A stretch of DNA of 64,000 nucleotides, from assembly GCF_003491345.1 (NCBI RefSeq), contig NZ_CP025513.1, positions 62,001 through 126,000 on the forward strand, given 5' to 3'. The position numbers and the translations under genes are program-made. A model generated the notes under the pieces. It was not told the DNA's origin and made no database searches. It was given only the letters and a program-made list of their open reading frames with translations. Shown piece by piece: positions 41,466 to 50,708 of the stretch. Positions within the stretch are counted from its first letter, which is position 1, and each line of letters opens with the position of its first letter. Source of the DNA: Neorhizobium sp. SOG26. Its GTDB lineage: Bacteria; Pseudomonadota; Alphaproteobacteria; Rhizobiales; Rhizobiaceae.

Positions 41466-42359
41466 TCATTGATCGGGCGCGGACTTGACCGTATCGAGGA
41501 TAGCGCGCAGCGCCGGCGGGACGGCACGGTGGCCGGAATAATAGAGTGCCATCCTCTCCGGCCCATGCATCCAGGAGGATAACACTGGCTTCAACTGGCC
41601 TGCAGCAATGGGACGTTCGGCGACCCAATTCACGACATAGGCGATCCCCAAACCCTTTGTCGCGGCTTCGACCATCAGGTCCTCGTCATCCAGCACGACC
41701 GCGCCGTCCGTCTCGACGACGACCTCTTCTCCAGCCCGTTGAAACTCCCAGCGATACAGCTTTCCGCTCGGCAACCGATGGCCAACGCAGCGATGCCTGG
41801 ATAGATCATCCGGAAGCTGAGGCTCTCCGGCTCGCTTGAGATAGGAAGGCGAGGCGACGCACTGGAAACTCACGGGCTTGCCGAAAGGCACCGCGATCAT
41901 GTCCTTCGGGATCGTCTCCATGAGGCGTACACCAGCATCGAAGCCGGCCGATACGATATCGATCAGCCTGCCCTCGGCCACGAGGTCTACCTTCACATTC
42001 GGAAACCGCTCCGCCATCAGCGGCAGGATCTCGCGCACGAGATAACCGACGATCACGCGCGGTGCATTTACCCGCACCCGCCCTGCGATACTTCCTCGGA
42101 ACGCCGCGGTCGCATCAAGCGCCTCGTCGAGCGAGTTCATCACACCATGCAGCCGGCCCAAAAGCGCGGCACCCGCTTCCGTCGGTGAAACGCTGCGGGT
42201 CGTCCGGTTGAGGAGACGCACGCCGAGCCGCTCTTCAAGAGCACGCACCGTATGGCTGAGTGTGGAAGGCGCCGTGCCAAGTTCATCCGCCGCGCGCCGA
42301 AAGCTACGATGGGTGGCGACCGCCATGAAGGCGCTGAGGTCGTTGAGCGAGGGGCGCAT
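41466..42359 (-). CDS. LysR-family regulator
   Basis: 297 aa. HTH (FMAVATHRSFRRAADELGTA, then PSTLSHTVRALEE) and an effector domain of the LysR substrate-binding type (RVNAPRVIVGYLVREILPLM). ATG 42359 begins the usual N-terminus; a TTG at 42398 would add 13 residues. Divergent from the RidA gene (42476) with 116 bases between, so it may regulate it; also adjacent to the SDR/SnoaL pair. Confidence 0.9.
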   Translation of the reverse strand: MRPSLNDLSAFMAVATHRSFRRAADELGTAPSTLSHTVRALEERLGVRLLNRTTRSVSPTEAGAALLGRLHGVMNSLDEALDATAAFRGSIAGRVRVNAPRVIVGYLVREILPLMAERFPNVKVDLVAEGRLIDIVSAGFDAGVRLMETIPKDMIAVPFGKPVSFQCVASPSYLKRAGEPQLPDDLSRHRCVGHRLPSGKLYRWEFQRAGEEVVVETDGAVVLDDEDLMVEAATKGLGIAYVVNWVAERPIAAGQLKPVLSSWMHGPERMALYYSGHRAVPPALRAILDTVKSAPDQ

Positions 42360-42475
42360 GATTGCTGGGATTTTTGCATCAACCCATCCGTATTTCAACG
42401 TCTAATCCCATGGATGAGCAATTGTTATCTCTGGTCCGCGGCTGACAAACACCGCCCCGACAACAGGAGAAGACA

Positions 42476-42871
42476 ATGACCAAGCGCGAAACGATCTTTC
42501 CGGCCCGGCGACAAGCGCTCTATGAGATCAACAGATATTCAGCGGCCATCCGCTCGGGTGACCTGCTGTTCGTCTCCGGCCAGGTCGGCAGCCGCGAAGA
42601 TGGCTCCCCCGAACCCGATTTTCCCAGACAGGTGCAATTGGCATTCGTCAATCTGAAGGAAGTTCTGGAGGCGGCGGGCTGCGGCGTCGACGACATCATC
42701 GACGTCACCACCTTCCACACCGACCCTCAGAACCAGTTCGAGGTCGTGCTGGCAGCGAAGAACAGGATATTTCCCCAGGAGCCTTATCCAAACTGGACCG
42801 CCGTCGGCGTGAACTGGCTCGCCGGCTTTGACTTCGAAATCAAGGTGATCGCTCGCATTCCGCAAACGTGA
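42476..42871 (+). CDS. RidA-family protein
   Basis: 131 aa YjgF/YER057c/UK114-type protein: SGDLLFVSGQVGSRE, VNLKEVLEAAGCGVDDIIDV, and the active-site arginine region FEIKVIARI. RidA proteins deaminate reactive enamine/imine intermediates. In this divergent setting with LysR and next to SDR/SnoaL genes it is more likely part of a dedicated catabolic step than the housekeeping RidA. ATG 42476 has AGGAG upstream. Confidence 0.88.
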   Translation: MTKRETIFPARRQALYEINRYSAAIRSGDLLFVSGQVGSREDGSPEPDFPRQVQLAFVNLKEVLEAAGCGVDDIIDVTTFHTDPQNQFEVVLAAKNRIFPQEPYPNWTAVGVNWLAGFDFEIKVIARIPQT

Positions 42872-43010
42872 CGCGCTTCCGCCCTTCTATCGAGTGCCCG
42901 AACCATGATCGTCGATGAGAGGCTAAATGGGCTGCCGAGGGAACGGGCGCTTCAAAACTCCGTTCTTGCAAGCCGGCAAGCGTGCCGGCTGACGAAGGAA
43001 TGGCAGGTAC

Positions 43011-46000
43011 ATGGAAAGCGTTGTTGCGTCCCGAGATGAAAAAACCACAGCACCGCCTGCCGCCGCCGAAGAGAAACGAAGCCCGAAGTCGCCTCCGGGC
43101 TTCGTAGCAACCCGGCTTGTCACCCTGCTTCAGGAGTCGGAACAACCGCTTTGTTATATTGCGCGGAGCGAAAGTGCTGCTGCGAGGATTGCCGAGGCCA
43201 TCGCGGCTCTTTTTCCCGAGCTCGAACAACTTGTTCTGCCGCCATGGGACTGCCTACCGTATGATCGCGTGCCGCCATCGCGGCATTGCATGGGCGTGCG
43301 CATGGACGCGTTGCGGATCTGGAAAACGTCGAGCGACACACCGCGCCTCCTGCTGACTTCGGTGGAAGCAGCACTTCAACGGGTTCCGCCGATGGGCGTC
43401 ATCACGGATAGCCGGATGGAGCTTGCCGTGGGAGAGCCGTTCGATCGGGAGGCTTTTTCCAGCTTCACCCAACGGACCGGATATGTGGAAGAAGGCGTCG
43501 CCGACGATCCTGGCGAATTGGTTGTGCGCGAAGGCGGCGTGATCGACATCTACCCAGGTGGCGCGCCAGGCCCGATGCGGATTGTCCTGTCCGAGGACGA
43601 CAAGGTCAAGGAATTGAGAGGTTTTGACCGGGTCTCGCAACGGACAGAAAGTTATCTGGAGCGGGTAACCATCGGTCCTGCCTCGGAAGCCATTCCGAGT
43701 GACGGTGTCATGGACGAACTGGCGTCAAAACAGGAGACGATGGAGCGCGTGCTTCTGCGCCTCTACCAGGACATGCCGTCTGTCTTCAACCTGTTGGGCG
43801 ATGCGAAAGTGCTTCTTGCGCCGGATGCGGACGAGCGGGTTGGTCGATATCTCGAGATCATCGGGGACGCTTACCAGTCCCGCCAGAGCTTCGGCGAAAC
43901 CGAGACCTCCGCCTCTCGATCGATCTACCTCGATCGTGAGGAATGGGGTCGATGCGTCGGCAAATCAGCAAATGTATTGGCACTTGCGGCAGGAGAGCTG
44001 TCGGTGGCGCCGGCCGACGGTGATCCACGAAGGGCATTAGCCAAGTTCGCTCGCGAAAGCATGGCCGAAGGGCGCACGGTCGTGGTTGCCGGGAGGAGCA
44101 ACGGCTCAAGCACGCTTTTCCGGCGCCTTGCGAAGGCCGCGGGGACAGAGGCTCGAACCGTTGATCGATGGGAGCAGGTGCTCGAGGCAAAGCCGGGAAG
44201 CCTGCTGAAGCTATCGTGCGATCTGAATGAGGGTTTCATCGATCCGGAACGGAACATCGTGGTTCTCACCGCGGCCGGTGGTATCAGGACAAAGGGCAGC
44301 CAGAACAGGCTGCTCACCGAACCCGAACTTCAGATCGGCGATGTCGTTGTTCATGAAGACCACGGCGTAGGCGTTCTGAAGGATCTTGAAAGCATCACGG
44401 TGGAGGACGCTGCACGAGATGCCGCTCGCCTGGAATATCGCGACAACGGCTCCGTGCTTGTGCCCATGGAGGACTTCGGCAAACTGTGGCGGTACGGGTC
44501 GGAACCCGAGGCCGTCACGCTTGATCGCCTCCATACCGACGCCTGGGCGAAGAAGCGGGAGAAGATGGCCGCCGATATTCAGTCCACCGCGCGGCATCTG
44601 CTGAAGCTGGCCAAACAGCGGCTGGACGCGCAGGCGCAAACTTTCGTGCCGCCGCGTGCGGCATTCTCCGCTTTCATCCGCCGCTTCCCGTTTACGGAGA
44701 CGCAGGATCAGGCGGAGGCGGTCGAGGCTGTTCTTTCCGATCTGGCTTCCGGTCGCCCGATGAACCGCCTGGTCTGCGGAGATGTTGGCTTCGGCAAGAC
44801 CGAAATTGCACTACGCGCTGCCGCAGCCGTTGCACTTTCCGGCGGACAGGTGGTGCTGATCGCACCAACCACTGTGCTGGCCCGCCAGCACTTCACCACG
44901 TTCCGGCGTCGCTTTGCGGAGACGGGCGTTGAGGTTGGCATGTTGTCTCACCTGCTCAAGTCCAGCGAAGCCAAGGAGGTGAAGACGGCGCTCGCCGAAG
45001 GCCGGATGGGCGTTGTCGTGGGAACGCAAGCGCTTCTTGCAAAGGACGTCCAGTTCGCCAACCTGTCTTTGCTGATCGTGGATGAGGAACATCGGTTCGG
45101 GGTAAAGGAAAAGCGGGCGATGACGAAGCTCGCGCCCACCCTTCACACGCTCATCATGTCAGCGACGCCGATACCGCAGACATTGCAATCGGCGATGATG
45201 GGAATTCAGGAGGTAAGCCTCCTGACAACGGCTCCAGCGAGGCGCAGGCCGATCCGCACCTCACTCGCCGATTTTGACCAGGCCTCCATGCGGACCGGCC
45301 TGATGCGCGAATATCGGCGCGGTGGACAGAGCTTCGTTGTCGTGCCTCGCATCGAGGATATTGAGGAGGTTGAGGCGATCTTGCGGAAGATCGTCCCTGA
45401 ACTTTCCGTCAAAGTCGCTCATGGCAAGATGCGGGCGGCGGAGATTGATGAGGTCATCGTTGGTTTTGCCGAGGGCGATGGCGACATCCTGCTCGCCACC
45501 AGCATTATCGAAAACGGCCTCGACGTGCCGCGCGCCAACACGATGTTCGTCTGGCATGCCGACCGCTTCGGGCTCGCGCAACTTCATCAGTTGCGCGGCC
45601 GCGTCGGCCGCGGCGCGGCACAAGGCGTCGCGACGTTGTTGACCGAAGCAGGAGCCGAACTGGCTGAAGAAACACGGCTGCGGCTTTCGACACTTGTTGA
45701 ACATGATCGCCTGGGGGCGGGTCTTGCGATCAGCCTCCGCGACCTGGACCTGCGCGGCGGCGGGGATATCGCAGGAGAGGATCAGGCCGGGCACATGAAG
45801 GTGATCGGCACGGGCCTCTACCAACAGTTGCTCGCTGCTGCGGTGGCAAAGTTGCGCAAGCAGCCCGTGGTCAGCCAGGAACGACCCATCCTGAACCTCG
45901 GCAACGTGGGAACCATACCCACCGATTACGTTTCGGACCCGGCGGTAAGACTGAACCTTTATGGCCGGCTGCTGCGGGCGTCCAAACTGCGCGAGATCAA

Positions 46001-46331
46001 CGACCTGGAAGAAGAGTTCGAGGACCGGTTTGGCGAGCCCCCGCAGGACGTGCTGCTTCTGTTGCGTACAACGAGGCTGCAAGTTGTCGCAGCACGGTTA
46101 GGCATCACAAAGCTGGAAGCCGGTCCGAAAGCACTTGCGATGACGCTGACACTCAAGACGCCCTCTAGGGCCATCACCGCTCTGACGAAGAAGGGCAAAG
46201 GCGTGCGGCGGGAAGACCGGCTCATCTTCGAGCAGGCGTACCAGGATAGCGACGAACAGATCCGGTTTTTCGAGAAGATCATGTCCGGCGTGAGCGGAGC
46301 CGCCAAAGGGAGTGCGGACAGAACGATCTAG
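43011..46331 (+). CDS. Mfd-like transcription-repair coupling translocase
   Basis: 1106 aa, slightly short for Mfd (~1150). Seen in order: UvrB-like region (PPWDCLPYDRVPPSRHCMG), the CarD-like RNA polymerase contact (IGDVVVHEDHGVGVLKDLES), then helicase motifs GDVGFGKTE, DEEHRFGVKEKR, SATPIPQTL, IIENGLDVPRANT, LHQLRGRVGRG, and a C-terminal TRCF domain (DYVSDPAVRLNLYGRLLRA). Mfd strips stalled RNA polymerase and recruits UvrA. The N-terminus starts with a non-conserved Ala/Pro/Lys-rich stretch. Rhizobia usually also carry a canonical chromosomal mfd, so this may be a paralogue. Its CTAG stop is shared with the convergent gene. Confidence 0.88.
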   Translation: MESVVASRDEKTTAPPAAAEEKRSPKSPPGFVATRLVTLLQESEQPLCYIARSESAAARIAEAIAALFPELEQLVLPPWDCLPYDRVPPSRHCMGVRMDALRIWKTSSDTPRLLLTSVEAALQRVPPMGVITDSRMELAVGEPFDREAFSSFTQRTGYVEEGVADDPGELVVREGGVIDIYPGGAPGPMRIVLSEDDKVKELRGFDRVSQRTESYLERVTIGPASEAIPSDGVMDELASKQETMERVLLRLYQDMPSVFNLLGDAKVLLAPDADERVGRYLEIIGDAYQSRQSFGETETSASRSIYLDREEWGRCVGKSANVLALAAGELSVAPADGDPRRALAKFARESMAEGRTVVVAGRSNGSSTLFRRLAKAAGTEARTVDRWEQVLEAKPGSLLKLSCDLNEGFIDPERNIVVLTAAGGIRTKGSQNRLLTEPELQIGDVVVHEDHGVGVLKDLESITVEDAARDAARLEYRDNGSVLVPMEDFGKLWRYGSEPEAVTLDRLHTDAWAKKREKMAADIQSTARHLLKLAKQRLDAQAQTFVPPRAAFSAFIRRFPFTETQDQAEAVEAVLSDLASGRPMNRLVCGDVGFGKTEIALRAAAAVALSGGQVVLIAPTTVLARQHFTTFRRRFAETGVEVGMLSHLLKSSEAKEVKTALAEGRMGVVVGTQALLAKDVQFANLSLLIVDEEHRFGVKEKRAMTKLAPTLHTLIMSATPIPQTLQSAMMGIQEVSLLTTAPARRRPIRTSLADFDQASMRTGLMREYRRGGQSFVVVPRIEDIEEVEAILRKIVPELSVKVAHGKMRAAEIDEVIVGFAEGDGDILLATSIIENGLDVPRANTMFVWHADRFGLAQLHQLRGRVGRGAAQGVATLLTEAGAELAEETRLRLSTLVEHDRLGAGLAISLRDLDLRGGGDIAGEDQAGHMKVIGTGLYQQLLAAAVAKLRKQPVVSQERPILNLGNVGTIPTDYVSDPAVRLNLYGRLLRASKLREINDLEEEFEDRFGEPPQDVLLLLRTTRLQVVAARLGITKLEAGPKALAMTLTLKTPSRAITALTKKGKGVRREDRLIFEQAYQDSDEQIRFFEKIMSGVSGAAKGSADRTI

Positions 46332-47443
46332 GCATGCGGATACTTATCCACGATGGCCTGAAGCTTCGGTGACGGCGTCTTCGACCATTTGAGAAAGGCG
46401 CCAAGGCGCCGCGCGACCTTCAGGGCGTGGTTGCTGGCGATGTCCGCAATGCGGTGATCCAGGAAAGGGTTGTCGAAACGCTCCAGTGTGGTTGCGACAT
46501 AGGCTCGTGCCTGTTCACCCATGCCTTGAGCCGCAAAACCGCCCATGACCTCGATGTCATAGATGTCGAGCAACCGCGCGCGCACGGCAGGATCTGACAT
46601 GATTTCGCGGACAAACTCGTCCTTGCGCCTGTTCTCGGCAAGCCAGATCTCGGCAAGCACGGTGTGTCCCAGGTTCAGGATATGCAGCTTCAGCCTCTCG
46701 AACGGCTCTATGTCGTCCACAAGCTGGATGGAGGGATGGCGGCACGGCAGAACGAGACCAGGCGCTCGCTCGATAGCCCACAACGCATAAGGCTCGGCGA
46801 CAGCGCCTGCCGGCTCAAGCGGCTCGGACACGATGCGGTCCACCAGCGTATTGGCAAAGATCACGTGGGCATCAAGCCAGGCCAGAAAGGCGGGCTCATC
46901 TCCACGCCGCTCCGCGATCCTCATCACCCGCGCCTTGAGCACGGGGCCATTGCCGTTGATCAGTTCGCAAGGCAAAACGGTGATGGGCTCACCGCCTGCC
47001 TGGAAACGCGCATGAAGCAGCTGCGCCAGCTTCCCCGGAAAGGACGCGGCTGGTTCGCTCCCGTCAAGCGAACCGGAGTCGTCACTGGACACTTCATATC
47101 CCGCATCACCCGTGTTGGAGATGATGAACCGCGATTGACGGGCAAAGAGATCCACAATCTCCGGCCAATGTGTTGCCGTCGACAACCCGCGTTTGACGCT
47201 TTTGACCGCCACTCGTCGTTCGACCTTTTGGCCATCCTCAAGACCGCGTATGATGACCGGGAATCCGTCGGGATCCGAGAAGGCAGCAAGGCGCCCCACC
47301 CGCTCGGCCGAGCCGGATGTCTGGACAATGGTGACAGGCAGGACCGCCTGCCCCGCTTCCGCCGCCTCGTGAAGAAAAAGGTCGGCATGCGCCTGAAGGA
47401 AGCGGCTCGTGCCGAACTGGAGAATGATCCCGTCGACGGTCAT
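46328..47443 (-). CDS. Mannitol dehydrogenase/tagaturonate reductase-family oxidoreductase
   Basis: 371 aa NAD-dependent polyol/uronate dehydrogenase. N-terminal Rossmann LQFGTSRFLQAHADLFLHEA, and the family catalytic motif KLHILNLGHTV (Lys, Asn, His). Shorter than UxaB (~480) and near that of the shortened family members. ATG 47443 with GAGGG eight bases upstream, 11 bases after the mutarotase. Last gene of the minus-strand sugar operon. Substrate unknown; a keto-sugar acid or polyol from the same pathway is likely. Confidence 0.83.
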   Translation of the reverse strand: MTVDGIILQFGTSRFLQAHADLFLHEAAEAGQAVLPVTIVQTSGSAERVGRLAAFSDPDGFPVIIRGLEDGQKVERRVAVKSVKRGLSTATHWPEIVDLFARQSRFIISNTGDAGYEVSSDDSGSLDGSEPAASFPGKLAQLLHARFQAGGEPITVLPCELINGNGPVLKARVMRIAERRGDEPAFLAWLDAHVIFANTLVDRIVSEPLEPAGAVAEPYALWAIERAPGLVLPCRHPSIQLVDDIEPFERLKLHILNLGHTVLAEIWLAENRRKDEFVREIMSDPAVRARLLDIYDIEVMGGFAAQGMGEQARAYVATTLERFDNPFLDHRIADIASNHALKVARRLGAFLKWSKTPSPKLQAIVDKYPHA

Positions 47444-47454
47444 GCGCACCGCCC

Positions 47455-47784
47455 TCAATCGAGATGGAATACTTCATCCATCATGGCCCACCATTCACCC
47501 TCCGCCCGGGTCTCAAGCGGCTTCTGGCAGGGGATGCAGTAGGACCACCATTCCTGGTTCTTTTCACTCGCAGCCATCTTTGCCATGTCGGCTGCAAAAT
47601 CAGTGCCGTGATATTCCCAGTAGCCGAACAATAGGTTCTCCGGCTCGCGCAGGAAGATTGAATAGTTGCGGATGTTGCAGCTGGAGATCAGTTGCAGGAT
47701 CTCAGGCCATACCGCCGCGTGCAGTGCCTTGTATTCCTCAACCTTGTCCGGCTGCAGGCCGATCACCATGCCCATTCTCTGCAT
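47455..47784 (-). CDS. L-rhamnose/L-fucose-type mutarotase
   Basis: 109 aa of the RhaM/FucU-like dimeric alpha-beta barrel: GMVIGLQPDKVEEYKALHAAV, WPEILQLISSCNIRNYSIFL and the end EWWAMMDEVFHLD. It interconverts sugar anomers before dehydrogenase or isomerase action. A single base separates it from the fuconolactonase-like gene. The neighbours favour L-fucose or a similar 6-deoxy sugar; L-rhamnose cannot be ruled out. Confidence 0.88.
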   Translation of the reverse strand: MQRMGMVIGLQPDKVEEYKALHAAVWPEILQLISSCNIRNYSIFLREPENLLFGYWEYHGTDFAADMAKMAASEKNQEWWSYCIPCQKPLETRAEGEWWAMMDEVFHLD

Positions 47785-47785
47785 T

Positions 47786-48607
47786 TCAGTACCCCTTCAG
47801 CCCATAAACGCGGATCGCATTGCCGCCCATGATCGCATCCTGATCCGCTTGCGGTACAATGTGGAGACACTGGTTGATCCATCCCGAATATGAACCGGCG
47901 AGGTTCAACACCGGCCAGTCGCTGCCCCAGATCACCCGCTCCGCGCCAAACAGTTCCAGAATTGTCTCGATGTAAGGCCGAAGCGCCTCCTGGCGCTGTT
48001 CGCCGGCTTCGGTGAGCAATCCGGACAGCTTGCAATGCACATGGGAAAGCTTCGCGAGCCGCAACATCGCATGCCGCCAGCCGGTGAAGTGCCCCGAGGC
48101 AATCCTAGGCTTTGCGCCATGATCGATCACGATCGGCAGGCCAGGATACCGTGACGCGAACGCGTGGAGTGCCGGGAGATGTGGTTCCAGAACCAGCGCG
48201 TCGAAAACCAGGCGATGCTCGATCATGGCCTCCACCGCCGGCGCCAGCGCCGGATCATCGATCCAGTTCGGATCCGCCAGGTCTTGCAGCATTGGCCTCA
48301 GGCCTTTCAGCTTGTCAGCCTTGGCAAGCTCGGCAATCACTTGCGGTGCGTCAGGCGCCTTCAGATCTGCCCAGCCGACGACGCCGAGAACGAAGTCATG
48401 ATCGCGGGCAAGCTCGAGCAGAAACCGTGTATCTTCCAGGCTCGGCAGCGATTGCACGAGCACCGTGCCTGAAACACCCGAAGTCTTCATCTCCGGAATG
48501 AGGTCCGCGGGGAGAAAATCGCGATGGATGGCAGCGAGCTCTGGGGGAGGCCAAGCGCCCAGACGGTCCTTCAGCAGCCAGAAATGCTGATGCGCATCGA
48601 TGACCAT
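47786..48607 (-). CDS. Amidohydrolase-family lactonase, L-fuconolactonase-like
   Basis: 273 aa of COG3618: metal ligands HxH in VIDAHQHFW, then a barrel with WADLKAPDA, KGLRPMLQDL, IVIDHGAKP and the end VIWGSDWPVLNL. L-fucono-1,5-lactonases of this group (Burkholderia multivorans) open the lactone made by an L-fucose dehydrogenase. ATG 48607 is one base past the aldo/keto reductase stop. With mutarotase and AKR this makes the first three steps of the non-phosphorylating L-fucose route. Confidence 0.87.
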   Translation of the reverse strand: MVIDAHQHFWLLKDRLGAWPPPELAAIHRDFLPADLIPEMKTSGVSGTVLVQSLPSLEDTRFLLELARDHDFVLGVVGWADLKAPDAPQVIAELAKADKLKGLRPMLQDLADPNWIDDPALAPAVEAMIEHRLVFDALVLEPHLPALHAFASRYPGLPIVIDHGAKPRIASGHFTGWRHAMLRLAKLSHVHCKLSGLLTEAGEQRQEALRPYIETILELFGAERVIWGSDWPVLNLAGSYSGWINQCLHIVPQADQDAIMGGNAIRVYGLKGY

Positions 48608-48608
48608 C

Positions 48609-49619
48609 TTAAACGGCACCTTCGATAGGCGCATCGGCAGCAATGACGCCCCTGTCCTTGAGCCGGCTCCAGAAAGAAGCGGGAATGTCCTGTCCGAACC
48701 AGCTTACATTGGCATTCATCTGCTCTGCATTGCGAGCGCCCGACACGATGGTGACCACGGCCGGATGTAGTGCTGGAAAGGCCAGCGCCGCGGCCTGCAT
48801 GGAAACACCTTCGGCCTTGCAAGCAGCCTCGATTTCGTCAACGCGTGCAAGAATTTCAGCGGGAGCGTCGGCGTAGTTGAACTTCCGGTTGCCGGCCAGA
48901 AGGCCGGAATTGAAGGCACCGGCGATAACGATACCGACACCCTCTCGTTGGCAACGATCCAGAAGCGGAAGGCTCTCCTGTTCCAGCAAGGTGTAACGAC
49001 CGGCAAGCATGGTGACGTCAATGTCGAACTCGTCCATGGCCTGCGCGACCACCTGCCATTCGTTGACCCCAAGCCCTACGGCCTTCACCAGGCCACCAGC
49101 ACGCAGTTCACCGAGAGCACGGAACCCGCCACCTGTTGTAAGCTGATCCCAATAATGTTGATGCCGATCGCCATGTGTGGCGCGGCCGATGTCATGGACA
49201 TACAAAATGTCGGGCGCGAAGATGCCGATCCGCTGCCGGCTCGCTTCAAATGAGCGCATGACCGCGTCGTAGCTGTAGTCATAGGTTGGACGGAACGGAA
49301 GCGGCTCAACATAAGCGTCCTCCTCCGGCCCAACCGTCGCATCGGGCACCATGATGCGGCCGACCTTGGTGCTCAGCACATAGTCATCACGCTTTTGATC
49401 CGTCACCATCGTGCCGAGGCGGCGTTCGCTGCGCGTATATCCATAGAACGGCGCCGTATCGAAATAGCGGATGCCGGCATTCCATGCGGCCTCAAATGCA
49501 CCAAGCGACTCCTGATAGCTGGTGAGGCGGTAAAGATTGCCCATCTGGGCACAACCAAGCCCCATAAGCGTGAACGAGACGTCGCGATTGCGCAGCTTGC
49601 GCTTGTCCGAAACCTTCAT
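48609..49619 (-). CDS. Aldo/keto reductase, D-threo-aldose (L-fucose) dehydrogenase-like
   Basis: 336 aa AKR: GLGCAQMGNLYRLTS, the catalytic FDTAPFYGYTRSERRLG (Asp, Tyr), a Lys in LSTKVGR, His in YVHDIG. It matches the group containing L-fucose/D-threo-aldose 1-dehydrogenase and pyridoxal dehydrogenase. ATG 49619 follows AAGGG. Placed before a lactonase, so it would oxidise the sugar at C1 to the lactone. 70 bases after the binding-protein stop. Confidence 0.88.
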   Translation of the reverse strand: MKVSDKRKLRNRDVSFTLMGLGCAQMGNLYRLTSYQESLGAFEAAWNAGIRYFDTAPFYGYTRSERRLGTMVTDQKRDDYVLSTKVGRIMVPDATVGPEEDAYVEPLPFRPTYDYSYDAVMRSFEASRQRIGIFAPDILYVHDIGRATHGDRHQHYWDQLTTGGGFRALGELRAGGLVKAVGLGVNEWQVVAQAMDEFDIDVTMLAGRYTLLEQESLPLLDRCQREGVGIVIAGAFNSGLLAGNRKFNYADAPAEILARVDEIEAACKAEGVSMQAAALAFPALHPAVVTIVSGARNAEQMNANVSWFGQDIPASFWSRLKDRGVIAADAPIEGAV

Positions 49620-49689
49620 GATGCCCTTATATCTGATCTTGGTCTGGAAGAGGCGCGCGAACATCAGCCCGCGCGCCGGGATCCACCTC

Positions 49690-50634
49690 TTAGTAGAGGA
49701 CGTTTTGCGCTTCCGGCTTGTCGATGTTGTCCTTGGTGACAACAACAACGCCAGTGTCGATGGTCTTTTCTACCTTCTCCTTGTTGAGGATCTTCACCAG
49801 CGTCGCCACGCCCATCTCACCCATCTGATAGGAACCCTGGACGACGGTCGCCGCCAGTGTGCCGTCCTTGACGAATTCCTGCAGGTCCTGGTTTCCATCG
49901 AAACCGACGGCAATCACCTGGCCGCTCTTGCCGGCCTGCTTGATTGCACGGCCCATGCCGATCGCGGTGGGCTCATTCGCGCCAAAGATTCCCTTCAGGT
50001 CGCTGTTGGCCGCCAGCACGTCAGTCACCTGGTTGAGCGCAGTGGCCATCTGGGACTGCGAATAATACGGCCCGACGATCTCAAGCTTAGAATTCGCCTT
50101 GATGTAGTCGGTGAAACCGCCAACGCGGCCAATTTCCGAGCCGGCACCGGCGACATAAGACATAACGGCGATTTTCCCGGTCGTGCCAACCTTGTCGATC
50201 AGTGCCTGTGCTGCGAGTTCGCCGGCTTTCTTGTTATCTGTGGCAAGGAACGACTGGTAATACTTGTCGGCGCCGTCGGCGAGTTGGCTGTCGATGATGA
50301 CGACCGGAATGCGGGCTTCCCATGCCTTCTTCACCGCCGGCACCAGTGCGTCCGGATCAGACGGCGCCAGCAGGATCGCTTCCACCTTACGGTTGACGGC
50401 ATTCTCGACCATGTTGACCTGGTCGGCGATCGCAGATTCCGACGCCGGTCCTTGGAAGGTCATCGTATGCTTGTCTTTGACTTCAGCAATCGCGGCATCT
50501 GCACCCTTCTGGACGTTCTGCCAGAAGGTCGAGTTGACCGTCTTGACAATGACGGCAATTTCTCCGGCGGAACCCGCGGATGCGCTTGCAAGCGCAATAG
50601 CCGAGGCCAGCAGCACAGTTTTCAGTTTTCCCAT
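49690..50634 (-). CDS. Sugar ABC transporter substrate-binding protein (RbsB type)
   Basis: 314 aa. Signal peptide TVLLASAIALASASAGSA, mature start GEIAVIVKTVNSTFW, then the RbsB pattern AILLAPSDPDALVPAVKKAW, VVIIDSQLADG and VIAVGFDGNQDLQEFVKDGT. ATG 50634 sits on a ribosome site; more upstream codons lack one. Third gene of the ATPase-permease-binding protein set. Pathway genes downstream point to L-fucose or a similar sugar as ligand. Confidence 0.9.
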   Translation of the reverse strand: MGKLKTVLLASAIALASASAGSAGEIAVIVKTVNSTFWQNVQKGADAAIAEVKDKHTMTFQGPASESAIADQVNMVENAVNRKVEAILLAPSDPDALVPAVKKAWEARIPVVIIDSQLADGADKYYQSFLATDNKKAGELAAQALIDKVGTTGKIAVMSYVAGAGSEIGRVGGFTDYIKANSKLEIVGPYYSQSQMATALNQVTDVLAANSDLKGIFGANEPTAIGMGRAIKQAGKSGQVIAVGFDGNQDLQEFVKDGTLAATVVQGSYQMGEMGVATLVKILNKEKVEKTIDTGVVVVTKDNIDKPEAQNVLY

Positions 50635-50708
50635 TTTCTCCTCCACAAGACGGGACCCGAACCGGGGTCCAAAGCGGGGGAAGGTGCTTCCCCTTCCCGA
50701 CATCTTCC

